Source of the DNA: Emiliania huxleyi CCMP1516
Lineage: Eukaryota; Haptophyta; Isochrysidales; Noelaerhabdaceae
NCBI RefSeq assembly: GCF_000372725.1
Contig: NW_005195301.1
Location: 834,173 to 898,172 of the forward strand
Reading direction: 5' to 3'
DNA: 64,000 bases
Shown: positions 45,791-55,010 of the stretch, in pieces
Numbering within the stretch: the first letter of the stretch is position 1
How the letters are laid out: each line of letters opens with the position of its first letter
Made by a program: the position numbers and the translations under genes
Notes under the pieces: model-generated
The model's input: only the letters and a program-made list of their open reading frames with translations
Told to the model about the DNA's origin: nothing
Database searches by the model: none

Positions 45791-46082
45791 TGGCTCCCCT
45801 GCATTCTGCAACAATGGATCTCAAGGATAGTTCGGAGAAAACAAGAGAAAACTACCGTTTGTTTTACTTTTATCGATGAGCCGAAACTGGCAGAGACCAG
45901 AGTAGCCTACTGGTTTGTCTGCATGACTGCATGTGCATCTCTCGACGAGCACGCCGTCGGCGGATCCACGCGCGCTCGAGGATAAAAACATGACGGGCTT
46001 GTTTGGGGAGTAGACCTATGGTACTCGAAACCACACATTTGCACTCTCAGAACGTCCGACCGGCCGCCTTCACGACCCCTGC

Positions 46083-47501
46083 TCACTGCTCAAGCGCCCA
46101 CGCCTCGATCTTCTTGGGCAGCAGCTGGTTCGACAGGTCCTCCCCGTGGCCCAGGCAGCCGTCCTCGCCCTTGCCCCAGGTAAACACGGCGCCGTCGGCG
46201 GTGATGGCGAGGCTGTGCATGGCCTCAGCCGAGACAGCGACGACGCGCTGCCCTGCAAAGGCCTCGATCTTCTTGGGCAGCAGCTGGTTCTGCGCGTCGC
46301 CATGGCCTAACCGGCCAGAGGCTCCATAGCCCCAGCTCCAGACGGCGCCGTCTGCGGCGAGGGCGAGGCTGTGGAAGTTTCCCGCCGACACAGCGACGAC
46401 GCGCTGCCCCCCTAACGCCTCGACCTTCTTGGGCAGCAGTTGGCGCTGCTCGTCACCGTGGCCCAGCCGGCCATCACCTCCAAGGCCCCAGCTCCAGACA
46501 ACGCCGCCGACGGTGAGGGCGAGGCTGTGGTAGAGTCCAGCCGACACAGCGACGATGCGCTGGCCAGCCAAGGCCTCGATCTTCTTCGGCAGCAGCTGGA
46601 TCTGCTCGTCGCCGTGGCCCAGCTGGCCAAGGGCTCCATGGCCCCAGGTAAAGACGGCGCCGTCGGCGGCGAGGGCGAGGCTGTGGTTGCCTCCCGCCGA
46701 GACAGCGACGACGCGCTGACCAGCAAAGGCCTCGACCTGCTTGGGCAGCAGCTGGTTCTGCTGGTTGCCGTGGCCCAACTGGCCAAAGTAGCTGTTGCCC
46801 CAGCTCCAGACAGCTCCGTCGGCGGTGATTGCGAAGCTGTGGCCCTGGCCAGCCGACACAGCGATGACGCGCCGCCGAGCAAAGGCCTCGACCTTCTTCG
46901 GTTGCCACTGGTGCTGGTCGTCGCCGTGGCCCAGGCGGCCAGAGCTTCCATAGCCCCAGCTCCAGACGCCGTCGGCGGTCATGGCAAGGTTGTGGTGGGC
47001 TCCAGCCGACACGCTCACGACACGCTCACCCAGCGATGGGAGGCAGGTCGGCGTGTTGAGCCGCGTCACGCCCTCGCCGTGGCCGAGTACCCCTGGGCTG
47101 AGCCACAGCGCAGAGCCGCACGACGAGAGCCGCCCCTCGCCGACGATGAAGACGCTGTGCTGATAGCCTGCGGACGCCCTCGCCGGCGGGTTGGACTCGC
47201 GAAGCAGCGCAGAATAGCACAGCCACCGCACGGCGCAGGTCTCGTCCTCGGGCTGCGCCGGCAGCTCGAAGCCGCGCTCTTGCCCCCACAAGCGGATGCC
47301 CTGCTCCGCGAGCGAGTGGAAGAGCAGCGAGACGGCGGCGACGCGAGCGATGTCGGCGGGGCTGTCGCAGCGAGAGATGGCGCGCACGATGAGCTCCGTG
47401 GGGAGGTCGAGGAGGCGGGCGGGCGGCGGCGTGTCTGGCGAGGGGGCGGCGGCGGAGGCGGAGGCGAGGCGGCGCGAGCGGCGGCGCGGCGGGGTGGACA
47501 T
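46083..47501 (-). CDS. F-box/RCC1-repeat protein, full-length paralog
   Basis: 472 aa without introns from MSTPPRRRSRRLA (ATG 47501). An F-box-like segment (ARLLDLPTELIVRAISRCDS) is followed by a leader with a conserved Cys/Trp part (CAVRWLCYSALLRESNPPA). Seven RCC1 repeats of 51-52 aa follow, each near RVVAVSAGxxHSLALxADGA and VWSWGxGxxGxLGHGDxQ. Seven blades would close one beta-propeller. The repeats are unusually alike, pointing to recent expansion or homogenisation. It is probably a substrate adaptor of an SCF-type ubiquitin ligase or a chromatin/GTPase-linked factor. The short chimeric paralog lies at 8062-9213. It is divergent from the small gene at 47580. Confidence 0.88.
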   Translation of the reverse strand: MSTPPRRRSRRLASASAAAPSPDTPPPARLLDLPTELIVRAISRCDSPADIARVAAVSLLFHSLAEQGIRLWGQERGFELPAQPEDETCAVRWLCYSALLRESNPPARASAGYQHSVFIVGEGRLSSCGSALWLSPGVLGHGEGVTRLNTPTCLPSLGERVVSVSAGAHHNLAMTADGVWSWGYGSSGRLGHGDDQHQWQPKKVEAFARRRVIAVSAGQGHSFAITADGAVWSWGNSYFGQLGHGNQQNQLLPKQVEAFAGQRVVAVSAGGNHSLALAADGAVFTWGHGALGQLGHGDEQIQLLPKKIEALAGQRIVAVSAGLYHSLALTVGGVVWSWGLGGDGRLGHGDEQRQLLPKKVEALGGQRVVAVSAGNFHSLALAADGAVWSWGYGASGRLGHGDAQNQLLPKKIEAFAGQRVVAVSAEAMHSLAITADGAVFTWGKGEDGCLGHGEDLSNQLLPKKIEAWALEQ

Positions 47502-47579
47502 CGCGAGGAAAAGAAATAACGTGCACAGGGCCGTCCACACCTCTTAGAATTCTTAACATCAGACATCACGCCAGAGCCG
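47502..47579. promoter_or_regulatory. Shared 78-bp region between divergent start codons
   Basis: Only 78 bp between the RCC1 gene (-) and the membrane protein gene (+). It contains an AT-rich core (CTTAGAATTCTTAACATCAG). Like its paralog at 9214-9305, the RCC1 gene shares its promoter region with a divergent gene, but the partner is different. Confidence 0.5.
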
Positions 47580-48149
47580 ATGGAGGCTGTGCCCGTGGAG
47601 GTGGCTCGGTCCGCGCAGCTTCGTCAGCTCGAGAGCACAAGCACCATTCTCGCCGCCGCCGCCCTTTTGTGGGCCTGCTACCGAGCCACACGCTTCATCG
47701 TGGAGAGCAGGCGGCGGCGAGCGCTGCTCGCATCGCTGCCGCCGGCCCGAGACGGCGCGATCGCTGTTGCTCACGAATGCTACACAGCGACCGAGTGGCT
47801 CACCATCGGTGGCGTATGCTCGCTCGCCGAACTGGTGACGTCGATCGGCGAGCGACGTTACGGGAGCAACGTGGCTGTGGACGCCAGCTTTGTGGACGCG
47901 TCGGGGCGTGAGCAAGCCCTACACGGCGGCCTGTCGCTTGATGCACTGAGGGGTGCGCGCCTCTTGCGAATCGTGCAGCGCGATGGTCCGCGTGCGCCGT
48001 TCGGCGAGGAGGAGGGCTTGATCTTTGGCGGCGGCCAGAGCCAACGGACTACACCCGCACTCCAGCACGACCCTGAGGACGACGACGACGAGCTGACGCT
48101 CATCGGGATGACTCCTGCAGTCGTGCCCATCTCGCCGCTCGTCGAGTGA
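47580..48149 (+). CDS. Small membrane-anchored protein of unknown function
   Basis: 189 aa, single exon. One transmembrane segment near residues 22-40 (TILAAAALLWACYRATRFIV) followed by basic RRRR suggests N-out/C-in anchoring. Then comes a soluble part (AHECYTATEWLTIGGVCSLA, GRREQALHGGLSLDALRG-like text) and an acidic DDDDEL stretch near the end. No family was recognised. The clear ATG and good length before the next repeats support a real gene. Confidence 0.6.
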   Translation: MEAVPVEVARSAQLRQLESTSTILAAAALLWACYRATRFIVESRRRRALLASLPPARDGAIAVAHECYTATEWLTIGGVCSLAELVTSIGERRYGSNVAVDASFVDASGREQALHGGLSLDALRGARLLRIVQRDGPRAPFGEEEGLIFGGGQSQRTTPALQHDPEDDDDELTLIGMTPAVVPISPLVE

Positions 48150-48440
48150 AGTGCCGCCCGTGACCGTGCGGATGGCGTGTGGGCCTCCTGTCTTCTAGAC
48201 GTTGAGGCCTGTACGCAGATGCTCATCGCACAATGCTGGCCTCTTGTATCGGCTATATCGGGCGGGCGCGGGGCGGCCACAGGAGTCAGGAGCACCCCAG
48301 CCACCAGGGGCTTGCGATTCCGTCGTTCAGCAGCGCAACTCCCTTTTGGTACCTGTGCCGAGCAGACTCTGTGTGTCGGTCAGGAGTCAGGAGATGGGTA
48401 GAGGTGTGGGTCTATAGAGGACGCTCGGGGTTTTTGATGA

Positions 48441-49348
48441 GGCTAGTTCCAATTCACTCTGACACGCTAATCTTGAAAACGCGTCCAACGGAGCTCCGTG
48501 TTGCTCCCAGCGCCCTCCCCCGAGCTTCCTGCGGCCATGGCCGGTGCTACTAGTATGGGGGGCTACCTGGCTACCGCGAGCGCGACCCAACTCGTCGACA
48601 TCGTCCGATGATGGTGCCGCAAAGTCAGCCTCCGGAGGCTATCGTGGGGTCGAGCCGGCAGTAGCCGCGACATGTGGTTCCACCACCCCTCGTAGGCTTT
48701 GCCTCTGCTCGCCACCGTTCCCATGCTGCCTAATGGGATGGAAAGGGAGGCTGGGCGAGCGTATAGAAGCGTGCTCGACCTCGTCGTGGCAACCTCTGCA
48801 CGGCAGCGCTGGCAGGCGCGGTGAGCGCCGTGCCACTTGACCCAAGACGGGTCGCAGGCGTCGTACCGAGCGCGTCGAGACCGTGTCCTGATGTGATCTG
48901 CACGGGTGAGTCACGTCGGCGTCAAAGGAGCGACGTGCGACCTGTCAGAGCTTGAATCTCCGATCTCAGCGGCGTCGAGTCATCTCCGGCGCGCGACAAA
49001 GGTACATCCACAGGACGCGCAGAGGCAGCTGCGATCGNNNNNNNNNNNNNNNNNNNNNNNNNNNNNNNNNNNNNNNNNNNNNNNNNNNNNNNNNNNNNNN
49101 NNNNNNNNNNNNNNNNNNNNNNNNNNNNNNNNNNNNNAAAGAGGAGGAGGAGGAGGGCAAAGAGGAGAAGAAAGAAATATGGAGAGGGACCAGAAAAAAG
49201 AAAGAGCGACAACAAAGTGTAAAAGGAAAGGTATCCACTCGGCGGGGTCGCAGCTGCCTCTGGAAGGCACCGAGATGTACCTTTTTGCGCAAATGGTCAA
49301 ATCAAGGTTTTGTAACGCGAGCTGTGCCACAGTGAAATGGAACTAGCC
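48441..49348. mobile_element. MITE with GGCTAGTTCCATTTCACT inverted ends, copy 1 (contains N gap)
   Basis: The ends GGCTAGTTCCAATTCACTCT and, reverse-complemented, GGCTAGTTCCATTTCACTGT are flanked by TGA on both sides (3-bp target duplication). The interior matches the copy at 62090-62833. The centre is a 100-N gap followed by a GAGG-rich tract. No transposase. Confidence 0.85.
49038..49137. other. Assembly gap, 100 N
   Basis: Exactly 100 N, a conventional scaffold gap of unknown true size, inside the MITE at the point where the other copy has a long hairpin. Confidence 0.99.
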
Positions 49349-49434
49349 TGAGTGAGAGCCACACGATCACGTCAGTCGTCACCGGATGGCGGCGAGCGTT
49401 TCCGGTTCTACGCAGGGTAGAGCCGTAGAATGAG

Positions 49435-49525
49435 TTGCACGAGTATATGGGACAAAAGCGGGCTCTCGAGTTTGTGTCCGCTCCGCAGCCAGCGCGGGCT
49501 GCCGGGACGCACCGCTCGCGCGTTC
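49435..49525. repeat. Dispersed repeat, related copy at 59262-59345
   Basis: TATGGGACAAAAGCG, CTCGAGTTTGTG against CTCGAGATTGTG, then CGCGCTGCCAGGAAGCACCG-like sequence in both. The copies are diverged. Confidence 0.6.
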
Positions 49526-49724
49526 TGCTTCTGGCTTCTGGCCTTCTGCACACCCCACCTTGGGGCGCCGCACCGGCCACCGGGTTCTGCTTAAAGTGCT
49601 TTGACGAAGGTGCAGAATGCCGGAAAGGGAGGGTACGGTGTTTACTGCAGAGGCTGAAGGAAGAAATGAGTGAAAATCTTTGCCCTCGCGAATAATGTTC
49701 TTTCAAGTACTTTCTGACACGCGA

Positions 49725-50405
49725 CCGGCCGACGTTCGCGCGTATCGACGGAGGCAACAACGATGGAGATGGAAAGGGAGCGGCGACATGCGCAGAGGAT
49801 GAGGATATAAACTGGGACGACGCAGCGGAGGGGATAGGGGAGGGAATCGAGGGGCCGGAGGGCCTTCGCGACAGCGACGATGACGACGAAGGCAGGGGAG
49901 GAGACGGAGGGGCGACACGCAGGAGGAGCGAAATCGCGAACGGCCCGAGCAGAGAGGGCGACGGCGGGGCACGAGGGGGCAACGGAAACGCTACCAATGA
50001 CGCGAACCGAGGCACGGGCGACGGCGGGGACGGGGACGGGGAGGGCGACAGCGACGTCGAGGTTGACGCAACCGTATCGAGAGCGCCACCCAAAAGGAGA
50101 CGGACGGCCATGTCACCGAATGGAGGGCGAACGGCACGATACGAAAAAAGCAGGGCGAGGCGGATGGAGAAAGAAGTGCCGAGGAGGCCATGGTGGAGGG
50201 GAGGGACGGGAGGGCGAAAGAAGGGCGAGGAGGACGAGCGGCCCGCACAGACCGCGAGCAGACAGCGCCTGCTGGGGTGCTGGCCATTTCGAGACATTCG
50301 CAAAGAACGCTAGCTACATGGGAGGGCTTCGTGAAGGATGGATTGAAAAACATTCGAACAAAGAAGAGGCGACGGGCGGAACCGGCAGAGGATGCAGTGA
50401 CGTGA
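49725..50405 (+). repeat. Duplicated block D, copy 2, with long acidic/basic ORF
   Basis: Matches 18260-18760 from about 49918 on. The plus frame is open from about 49725 to 50313: an acidic stretch (EDEDINWDDAAEGIGEGIEG), Gly/Asp-rich sequence (GDGEGDSDVEVDATVSRAPP), then a very basic end (KRRRTAMSPNGGRTARYEKS, RARRMEKEVPRRPWW). This could be a nuclear or mobile-element protein, but no domain was recognised, and copy 1 is shifted by indels. Confidence 0.5.
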
Positions 50406-50411
50406 CACCCC

Positions 50412-50415
<4 letters not shown>

Positions 50416-50475
<60 letters not shown>

Positions 50476-50496
50476 CACACACACACACACACACAC

Positions 50497-50584
<88 letters not shown>

Positions 50585-50729
50585 GCTCACCCACGCGCAC
50601 CGGGCCTTGCACTTTTTAAATGCCGTGGTGCTCCTGTCGTTAGACGTGGAGACGCGCGGGTCGCCCCCCCTTGCCCCACCACCTCGTGTGTGTGGAGAAG
50701 TTTACCTTACCTTACCTTACCTTACGCGA
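50416..50729. mobile_element. (CA)n element, same family as 26549-26810
   Basis: A long (CA)n tract with two CAAAACAC interruptions, then CCGCTCACCC, AATGCCGTGGTGCTCCTGTC, CCCCACCACCTCGTGTGTGT and a TTACCTTACC end. It abuts the 3' end of the MDP-1-like gene. Confidence 0.75.
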
Positions 50730-50734
50730 CACAC

Positions 50735-51553
50735 TCAGGCCCCGCTCGGCTCCGAGGTCGAGGCGCCCCGCTCGGCCGCTTCCGCCGCGAACTTGCGCAG
50801 CCCGTTCCTCCACTCGTGCTCCTGCATGCCTCGCGGCGTGCGCTGCGTCACCACGCCGGGGCAGTTTGCAGCGACGAGGCCGCAGTGGTCGCTCCACACC
50901 TTCGGGGCGGGGGAGCGACGAGAGGCGTGCGTGGCATGGGCAGTGTGCCGTCTCCCTCCCTCTCGGCTGCGTCTCGCCGAGTCGTCGAAGAAGAGCATCT
51001 CCTCGTACGCGACGCCGCATGCGTCGCGCAGGATGGGGAAGTGCGTGCGGGACTTGTCGCTCGAGAGCGGCGGCTGCCGCCCGATCTGCAAGTTGCGGCC
51101 GTCCTCGTAGCCTCGCCTCAGCAGGTCCGCCATCGTGAGGCCGGGAAGCACCTCGAGTAGCGCCATCGCCGCGCGGCCGATCCGCTCGGCCAGCGGCGTG
51201 TCGGCCGAGGATGCGACCGCCATGCGCATCTCTCCGTGCAGCCCGTCTGCCACCTCCTGCATCGCCAGCAGCGCGCCTGGGTAGATGCGAATCACGTCGC
51301 CGCCGCTGTGAACGCCGACGACGCCCTCGCCGCGGCCGTTTAGATCGCCGATCAGCGGCCTGCTGGGCATGTGGCTGAGCGTGTACATCTCGGGAGACCA
51401 CACGCACTCGTCGAGGTCGAGCACGCACAGCCGCGGCACGGAGGAGAGCGCGACCAGCCGGGTTCGCGGCGGAGCGGTTGCTGGGACGAGACCCCGTGCA
51501 GCTGTGTGCAGCAACGCGGCCGCGCTGGCGGAGAAGACGCTGAGCGGGAGCAT
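50735..51553 (-). CDS. HAD-family phosphatase, MDP-1-like
   Basis: complement(join(50735..50899,50978..51553)), 246 aa. The first 20-30 residues (MLPLSVFSASAAALLHTAAR) look like an organelle or secretory leader. HAD motif I is LCVLDLDECVWSPEM (DxDxxxW, as in magnesium-dependent phosphatase 1), motif II is MRMAVASSADTP, and the motif III/IV region is ACGVAYEEMLFFDDS then VWSDHCGLVAANCPGVVTQR. It probably acts as a phosphatase on a small or protein substrate. The 78-nt intron (50977-50900) has a GC donor (GACTCG|GC) and acceptor GAAG|GTG. It stays open, which would insert 26 Arg/Ser-rich residues into the conserved FFDD loop if left unspliced. Confidence 0.85.
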   Translation of the reverse strand: MLPLSVFSASAAALLHTAARGLVPATAPPRTRLVALSSVPRLCVLDLDECVWSPEMYTLSHMPSRPLIGDLNGRGEGVVGVHSGGDVIRIYPGALLAMQEVADGLHGEMRMAVASSADTPLAERIGRAAMALLEVLPGLTMADLLRRGYEDGRNLQIGRQPPLSSDKSRTHFPILRDACGVAYEEMLFFDDSARRSREGGRRHTAHATHASRRSPAPKVWSDHCGLVAANCPGVVTQRTPRGMQEHEWRNGLRKFAAEAAERGASTSEPSGA

Positions 51554-51679
51554 ACGTCTGCCGTGGCACGGCGCGGATATGGTGCGGACGAGGGGAGGAA
51601 AAAGAAAAATACTGAGCGCATTGTTCCCACAGCTGGAGGTAACACCGAGAGCCAGAGGGATATGGCCCACACCGCGAGA

Positions 51680-51765
51680 CCGTGGGTGTGAGGTAAAAGC
51701 ACGCTACCAGCGCTTGGTCACATCGGACCTGAGGTCAGATCCTTCTCCTCTCTGGATGGGGTCCA
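51680..51765. repeat. Dispersed repeat, copy of 39435-39540
   Basis: GTGGGTGTGAGGTAAAAGCA ... CCTGAGGTCAGATCCTTCTC in the same order as the other copy. Confidence 0.7.
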
Positions 51766-52100
51766 CCGGAGACAATCTCGAGCCCTCTGCGTGCCGTCAC
51801 GAGCCGGTGTGAGCTTGCAGACCCAAGGTAAGTGCGGTATGGGACGGCTCAGGCTTGCTACCGATGGGATCTCTCCCGATGGGCCTGGGCCAGGAGAGCG
51901 ACAGAGAAGGCGAGGTGGTGAGCTGGGAGCAGGAAATAGCGCTTCGTGGCACTTGCATCGCGACAAGGTCACACGCGGACGCTCCAGCCTCTCAGCGACA
52001 AGGTCACAGGCGGAGGCGCAGGAAAAAATAAAGAAACCGCTCGCACCCGCTTGGACACGCCGCTCGACACGACCGTGCTGGAGGTCGTGTCGGCAACTCC

Positions 52101-52217
52101 ATGACCCACCTCGTCGCGGACGGCGACCTCGCCGCCACCGCCGACGACGCCGACGCCGCAGCGGACCTCTTCCTTGAGGCTGGCGTCTGCGTCTTTGAAG
52201 CAGCGCTGCCCTGTTGA
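52101..52217 (+). CDS. Possible terminal exon of an unrecognised gene
   Basis: An open frame MTHLVADGDLAATADDAD ... ADLFLEAGVCVFEAALPC ends in TGA. The acidic, Ala-rich sequence looks protein-like, but it is short, has no recognised family, and no upstream exon could be joined with confidence. Confidence 0.25.
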   Translation: MTHLVADGDLAATADDADAAADLFLEAGVCVFEAALPC

Positions 52218-52479
52218 GAGAGAGAGAGAGATTTTTTACAGCCCACTTCTCTTCCACCTGGTGGTGCGATGGGCTCCCTCCCTGTCAGCGCGCTGTCAGC
52301 CCTCTGTAGCATCAGGTGCAAAGGAAAGAGTGGGCTGGGTTTTTAGCAATACCAAACAAATCTAACACTCAGACCGGCAAGAAAAAGAAGAAATTTAAAC
52401 AAAAGAAAAAGAATTTTAGCTCGCACAACACTGGGCACGTGAAGTGGTAGACGCCCGAGGGTGGGCGACGGCTAACACC

Positions 52480-52660
52480 ACACTTCTCCCCTAGGATCGG
52501 GTTGCGGGCAAGAAAGCCCTAGCCCCGGGGGTGCGCGTTTGCAGGGCAAGGGCCTTAAAGTAAACACGGGTCTCCGAGGGTTAGCCCCGCGTACCGGGTT
52601 TCCCCTTAACTGCAGGACGCCCCCTCTACTCGGAGCTAATGAACACCATACTGCACGCCC
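52480..52660. repeat. Dispersed repeat family F, inverse copy
   Basis: The reverse complement of 1190-1330: GGCAAGGGCCTTAAAGTAAA, CACGGGTCTCCGAGGGTTAG and CGCCCCCTCTACTCGGAGCT match closely. Confidence 0.8.
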
Positions 52661-53394
52661 CACACCACCACTCTACACTCACTTGCGTCGGCCGTTTGAG
52701 TAGACCCCCCCGCCTGAGGGCTCACCCCTCGCCTTCCCAGGGTCTCAACCCTCCTTGATTCGCTCTCTTGCTCGTCTCCCGGGCGTTATGCGACGACCGG
52801 TCTGGTCGTTTCCCTCGTTGTTGGTGTCGCTTCCTCCGCTGCCGCCCTTCATCTCCGCCAGCTTCTCCCGGCTCCACCGCTTCCGAGGGCGTCGACGGCC
52901 CGGTCGAGGTCTCCCCGGGCGAGGGCGGCGGCATTGGGTCGTGTCGCCTCCCCTCCCAGGGAGGTCGAGCCCGCTCTCCCTGGTCGGCGAGTCGTGCCCG
53001 CACTCGCGGCCTCTCTATCGTCCTTGGCTCGCCCCCCCCCTCCGCCAGCTCCTCTCCAGGCTCGGGGAGGCGTGGCCCTCCCTGTCGAAGGTCGCGGTGG
53101 TCCGGTTGCCCCTGCAACTGGTCTTCCCCCGGTGAGCCCGTACGTCCCGACTCCACTCTCAGAGGCCGCGTTAGCTCATCTCTCGCCTCCTCCGACAACT
53201 GACCCCAAGCCCCCCCCCGGGGCCCTCCGGCCACGGCCCTCCGGCCCGCCGGCGGGTCCGCTATCGTACCGCGGCAACTCCCCTCCCCCATCTCCTCCTC
53301 CCGGGTACACCAACCTCCGGCGTGTTTTAAAAATTCTTCTGAAAAGCGGCGTTTTGGCCGCGGGGTACATCTCGCGGGGTACATCTTGGACTGG
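52661..53394. other. C/T-rich intergenic stretch, no gene recognised
   Basis: Pyrimidine-rich plus strand with many CTCC/CCGG motifs. The last 70 bp before the secreted-protein start (TTCTTCTGAAAAGCGGCGTT, GGGGTACATC repeated) are shared with copy A and probably hold the core promoter or 5'UTR. Open frames here are low-complexity Pro/Arg readings. Confidence 0.5.
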
Positions 53395-54107
53395 ATGCTG
53401 AAGATTGCCTCGCTTCTGCTCGTCGCTCTGTCGACGTCTGCCCTGCCGGTGCGTCGCTCCGCCCAGCCGCACTTACTCACATGCAGGCTTGAACTTACAC
53501 GCACCACACGAGTGCGCAGGCAGAAACCGTCGACGACATCAACCCAGCCGCTCGCGGCCTCGCCTTCGCGCCCAAGCCCTCTCCTCCCGTGCCCGACGTG
53601 GTCGACGACCCCGCCTGGCTGATCGCCACCTCTGGCTTCTGCTCGAACCTCAACGTCGTGATCAAGGAGCGCGACGTCGAGGCGAGCGAGACGGAGGGCG
53701 ACACCGCGGCCCACTTCATGGCCGACATTGCCTTCAACTACTACCCGCAGACGGCGGTCAAGTTCACCGATTTCCCTCACCACCTCGCGAAGACCATCGA
53801 GGGCGACGCGGCTGAGGCGGACGCGCTGGTCTCGAGTGCGTGGGACCACAAGAACATCGCGCTGCTCGAGCCGACGTCCTCGTGCGGCGCTGGCGACCAG
53901 AGCAGTCAGGCGTGGGGGATCTCGGTCTTCAAGGTGGAGGAGCACCGCCACTGCACGGACGGCGAGACGGCGTGGGAGGGACATCCTTGCGTCCACTACT
54001 CCGGCTACGTCTCGGCGGCTACGTCCAACTTTGTCAACGTGAATGAGGGCCGGTTCGTCTGCCAGCTGTTCGTCGATTCCGTCGTTTTCCACTTCAACGT
54101 TGTGTAA
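53395..54107 (+). CDS. Secreted protein of unknown function, copy B
   Basis: join(53395..53448,53520..54107), 213 aa, the same exon layout as the inverted copy A at 34987-35699. Signal peptide MLKIASLLLVALSTSALP in exon 1, a 71-nt GT-AG intron, then the mature acidic protein with HFMADIAFNYYPQTAVKFTD, AWDHKNIALLEPTSSCGAGD and FVNVNEGRFVCQLFVDSVVF. Both copies are intact, so both may be used. Unknown family. Confidence 0.85.
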
Positions 54108-54214
54108 ACGACAGTCGTTGTTATAAAATGAACTCGGGGGCACGGGACGCGGCACAAACGGGGCACAAACGCCAGGCCACAAAGACGGGGAGGCACGTAG
54201 TGACGCAGGGGAGT

Positions 54215-54814
54215 CTAGGCGACGGCGGCGTCCTCCGACGCCGCGGCGAGCCTGAGCTCGGTCGCAATCTCTTCCGCCGCCGCGAGCTGCAGCGCGACTG
54301 ACATGCGCTGGGCCTGCAGCGACAGCCACGACCGCGTCGACCAGCTCGCCTCGTCCTCGTGCTGCCGCTTCGAGAGCTTGTTGCGCACCTTGTCCTTCAT
54401 CTGGTAGAACAGCCGTTTGACCGCGTTGCACCACCCGCCGAAGGTTTCAAACAGGTACATCTGCACGTCGGTGTCCGAGCGCGAGAGGGCGTGCGCGTAG
54501 TCCGCCTTCTTGTACGCCACATAGCCGCCGCCGTCGCTCGGCCTGAAGTCGCCGTCCCCGACAGCGCCGCGCTGCTCGAGGCCGAAGACGTCCGCGCTCG
54601 TGCCGGGCTCGGTGTTGCCGAGGCCGACGAAAGCGCCTCGCTGGCCGACGTCCTCCGGGTTGGAGGAGAGCGAGTCCTTGAACTTGACGTCGCCGACGAG
54701 GCGCGAGCGCGAGCGGCCGGCGCCCGCCACCGAGACGTCGGGCCGGTAGTCGTTAGAGTAGCCGAGGTGGTCCCGCGGCTCCACCTCGACGAGCATGCCC
54801 CACACGCTCCGCAT
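54215..54814 (-). pseudogene. Second copy of the transposon nuclease module, 5'-truncated
   Basis: From the ATG at 54814 the frame (199 aa) contains YRPDVSVAGAGRSRSRLVGD, VKFKDS, NPEDVGQRGAFVGLGNTEPG, VQMYLFETFGGWCNAVKRLF and ASWSTRSWLSLQAQRMSVAL. This lines up block for block with the transposon ORF at 28850-30129 (RTDLYI...GDTKIF, DPSGVGRMGAFVACGNT, EALLFEEFGAMSAGVEELL, TSWSAREWMPFALQRLSVQL). The D...DxK nuclease residues are kept. The upstream AFLNAIPT-type part is missing, so this is a fragment or a stand-alone C-terminal module. No terminal repeats were found around it. Confidence 0.65.
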
Positions 54815-55010
54815 GACCTGTCGTTGTGTGTCGTTTTCCACTTCGTCTAAAGGGTGTGGACCGTGAGTATACTTTACCCCATAGAGGGCGTTGTGGGGCA
54901 CGCCTTTGGTTATTTTTTTTGCAAGCGAGCAGCGAGTCGGACCGACCCCGCTAATCGCGCAGTTGACTGGGTACGCGCGCTGGCGACACCCGACGGACTG
55001 CCAGGCGCAA

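Noticed and set aside
52722-54434. 570-codon open frame on the minus strand
   Set aside because: It crosses the pyrimidine-rich intergenic DNA, the intron and both exons of the secreted-protein gene in antisense. No domain was found.
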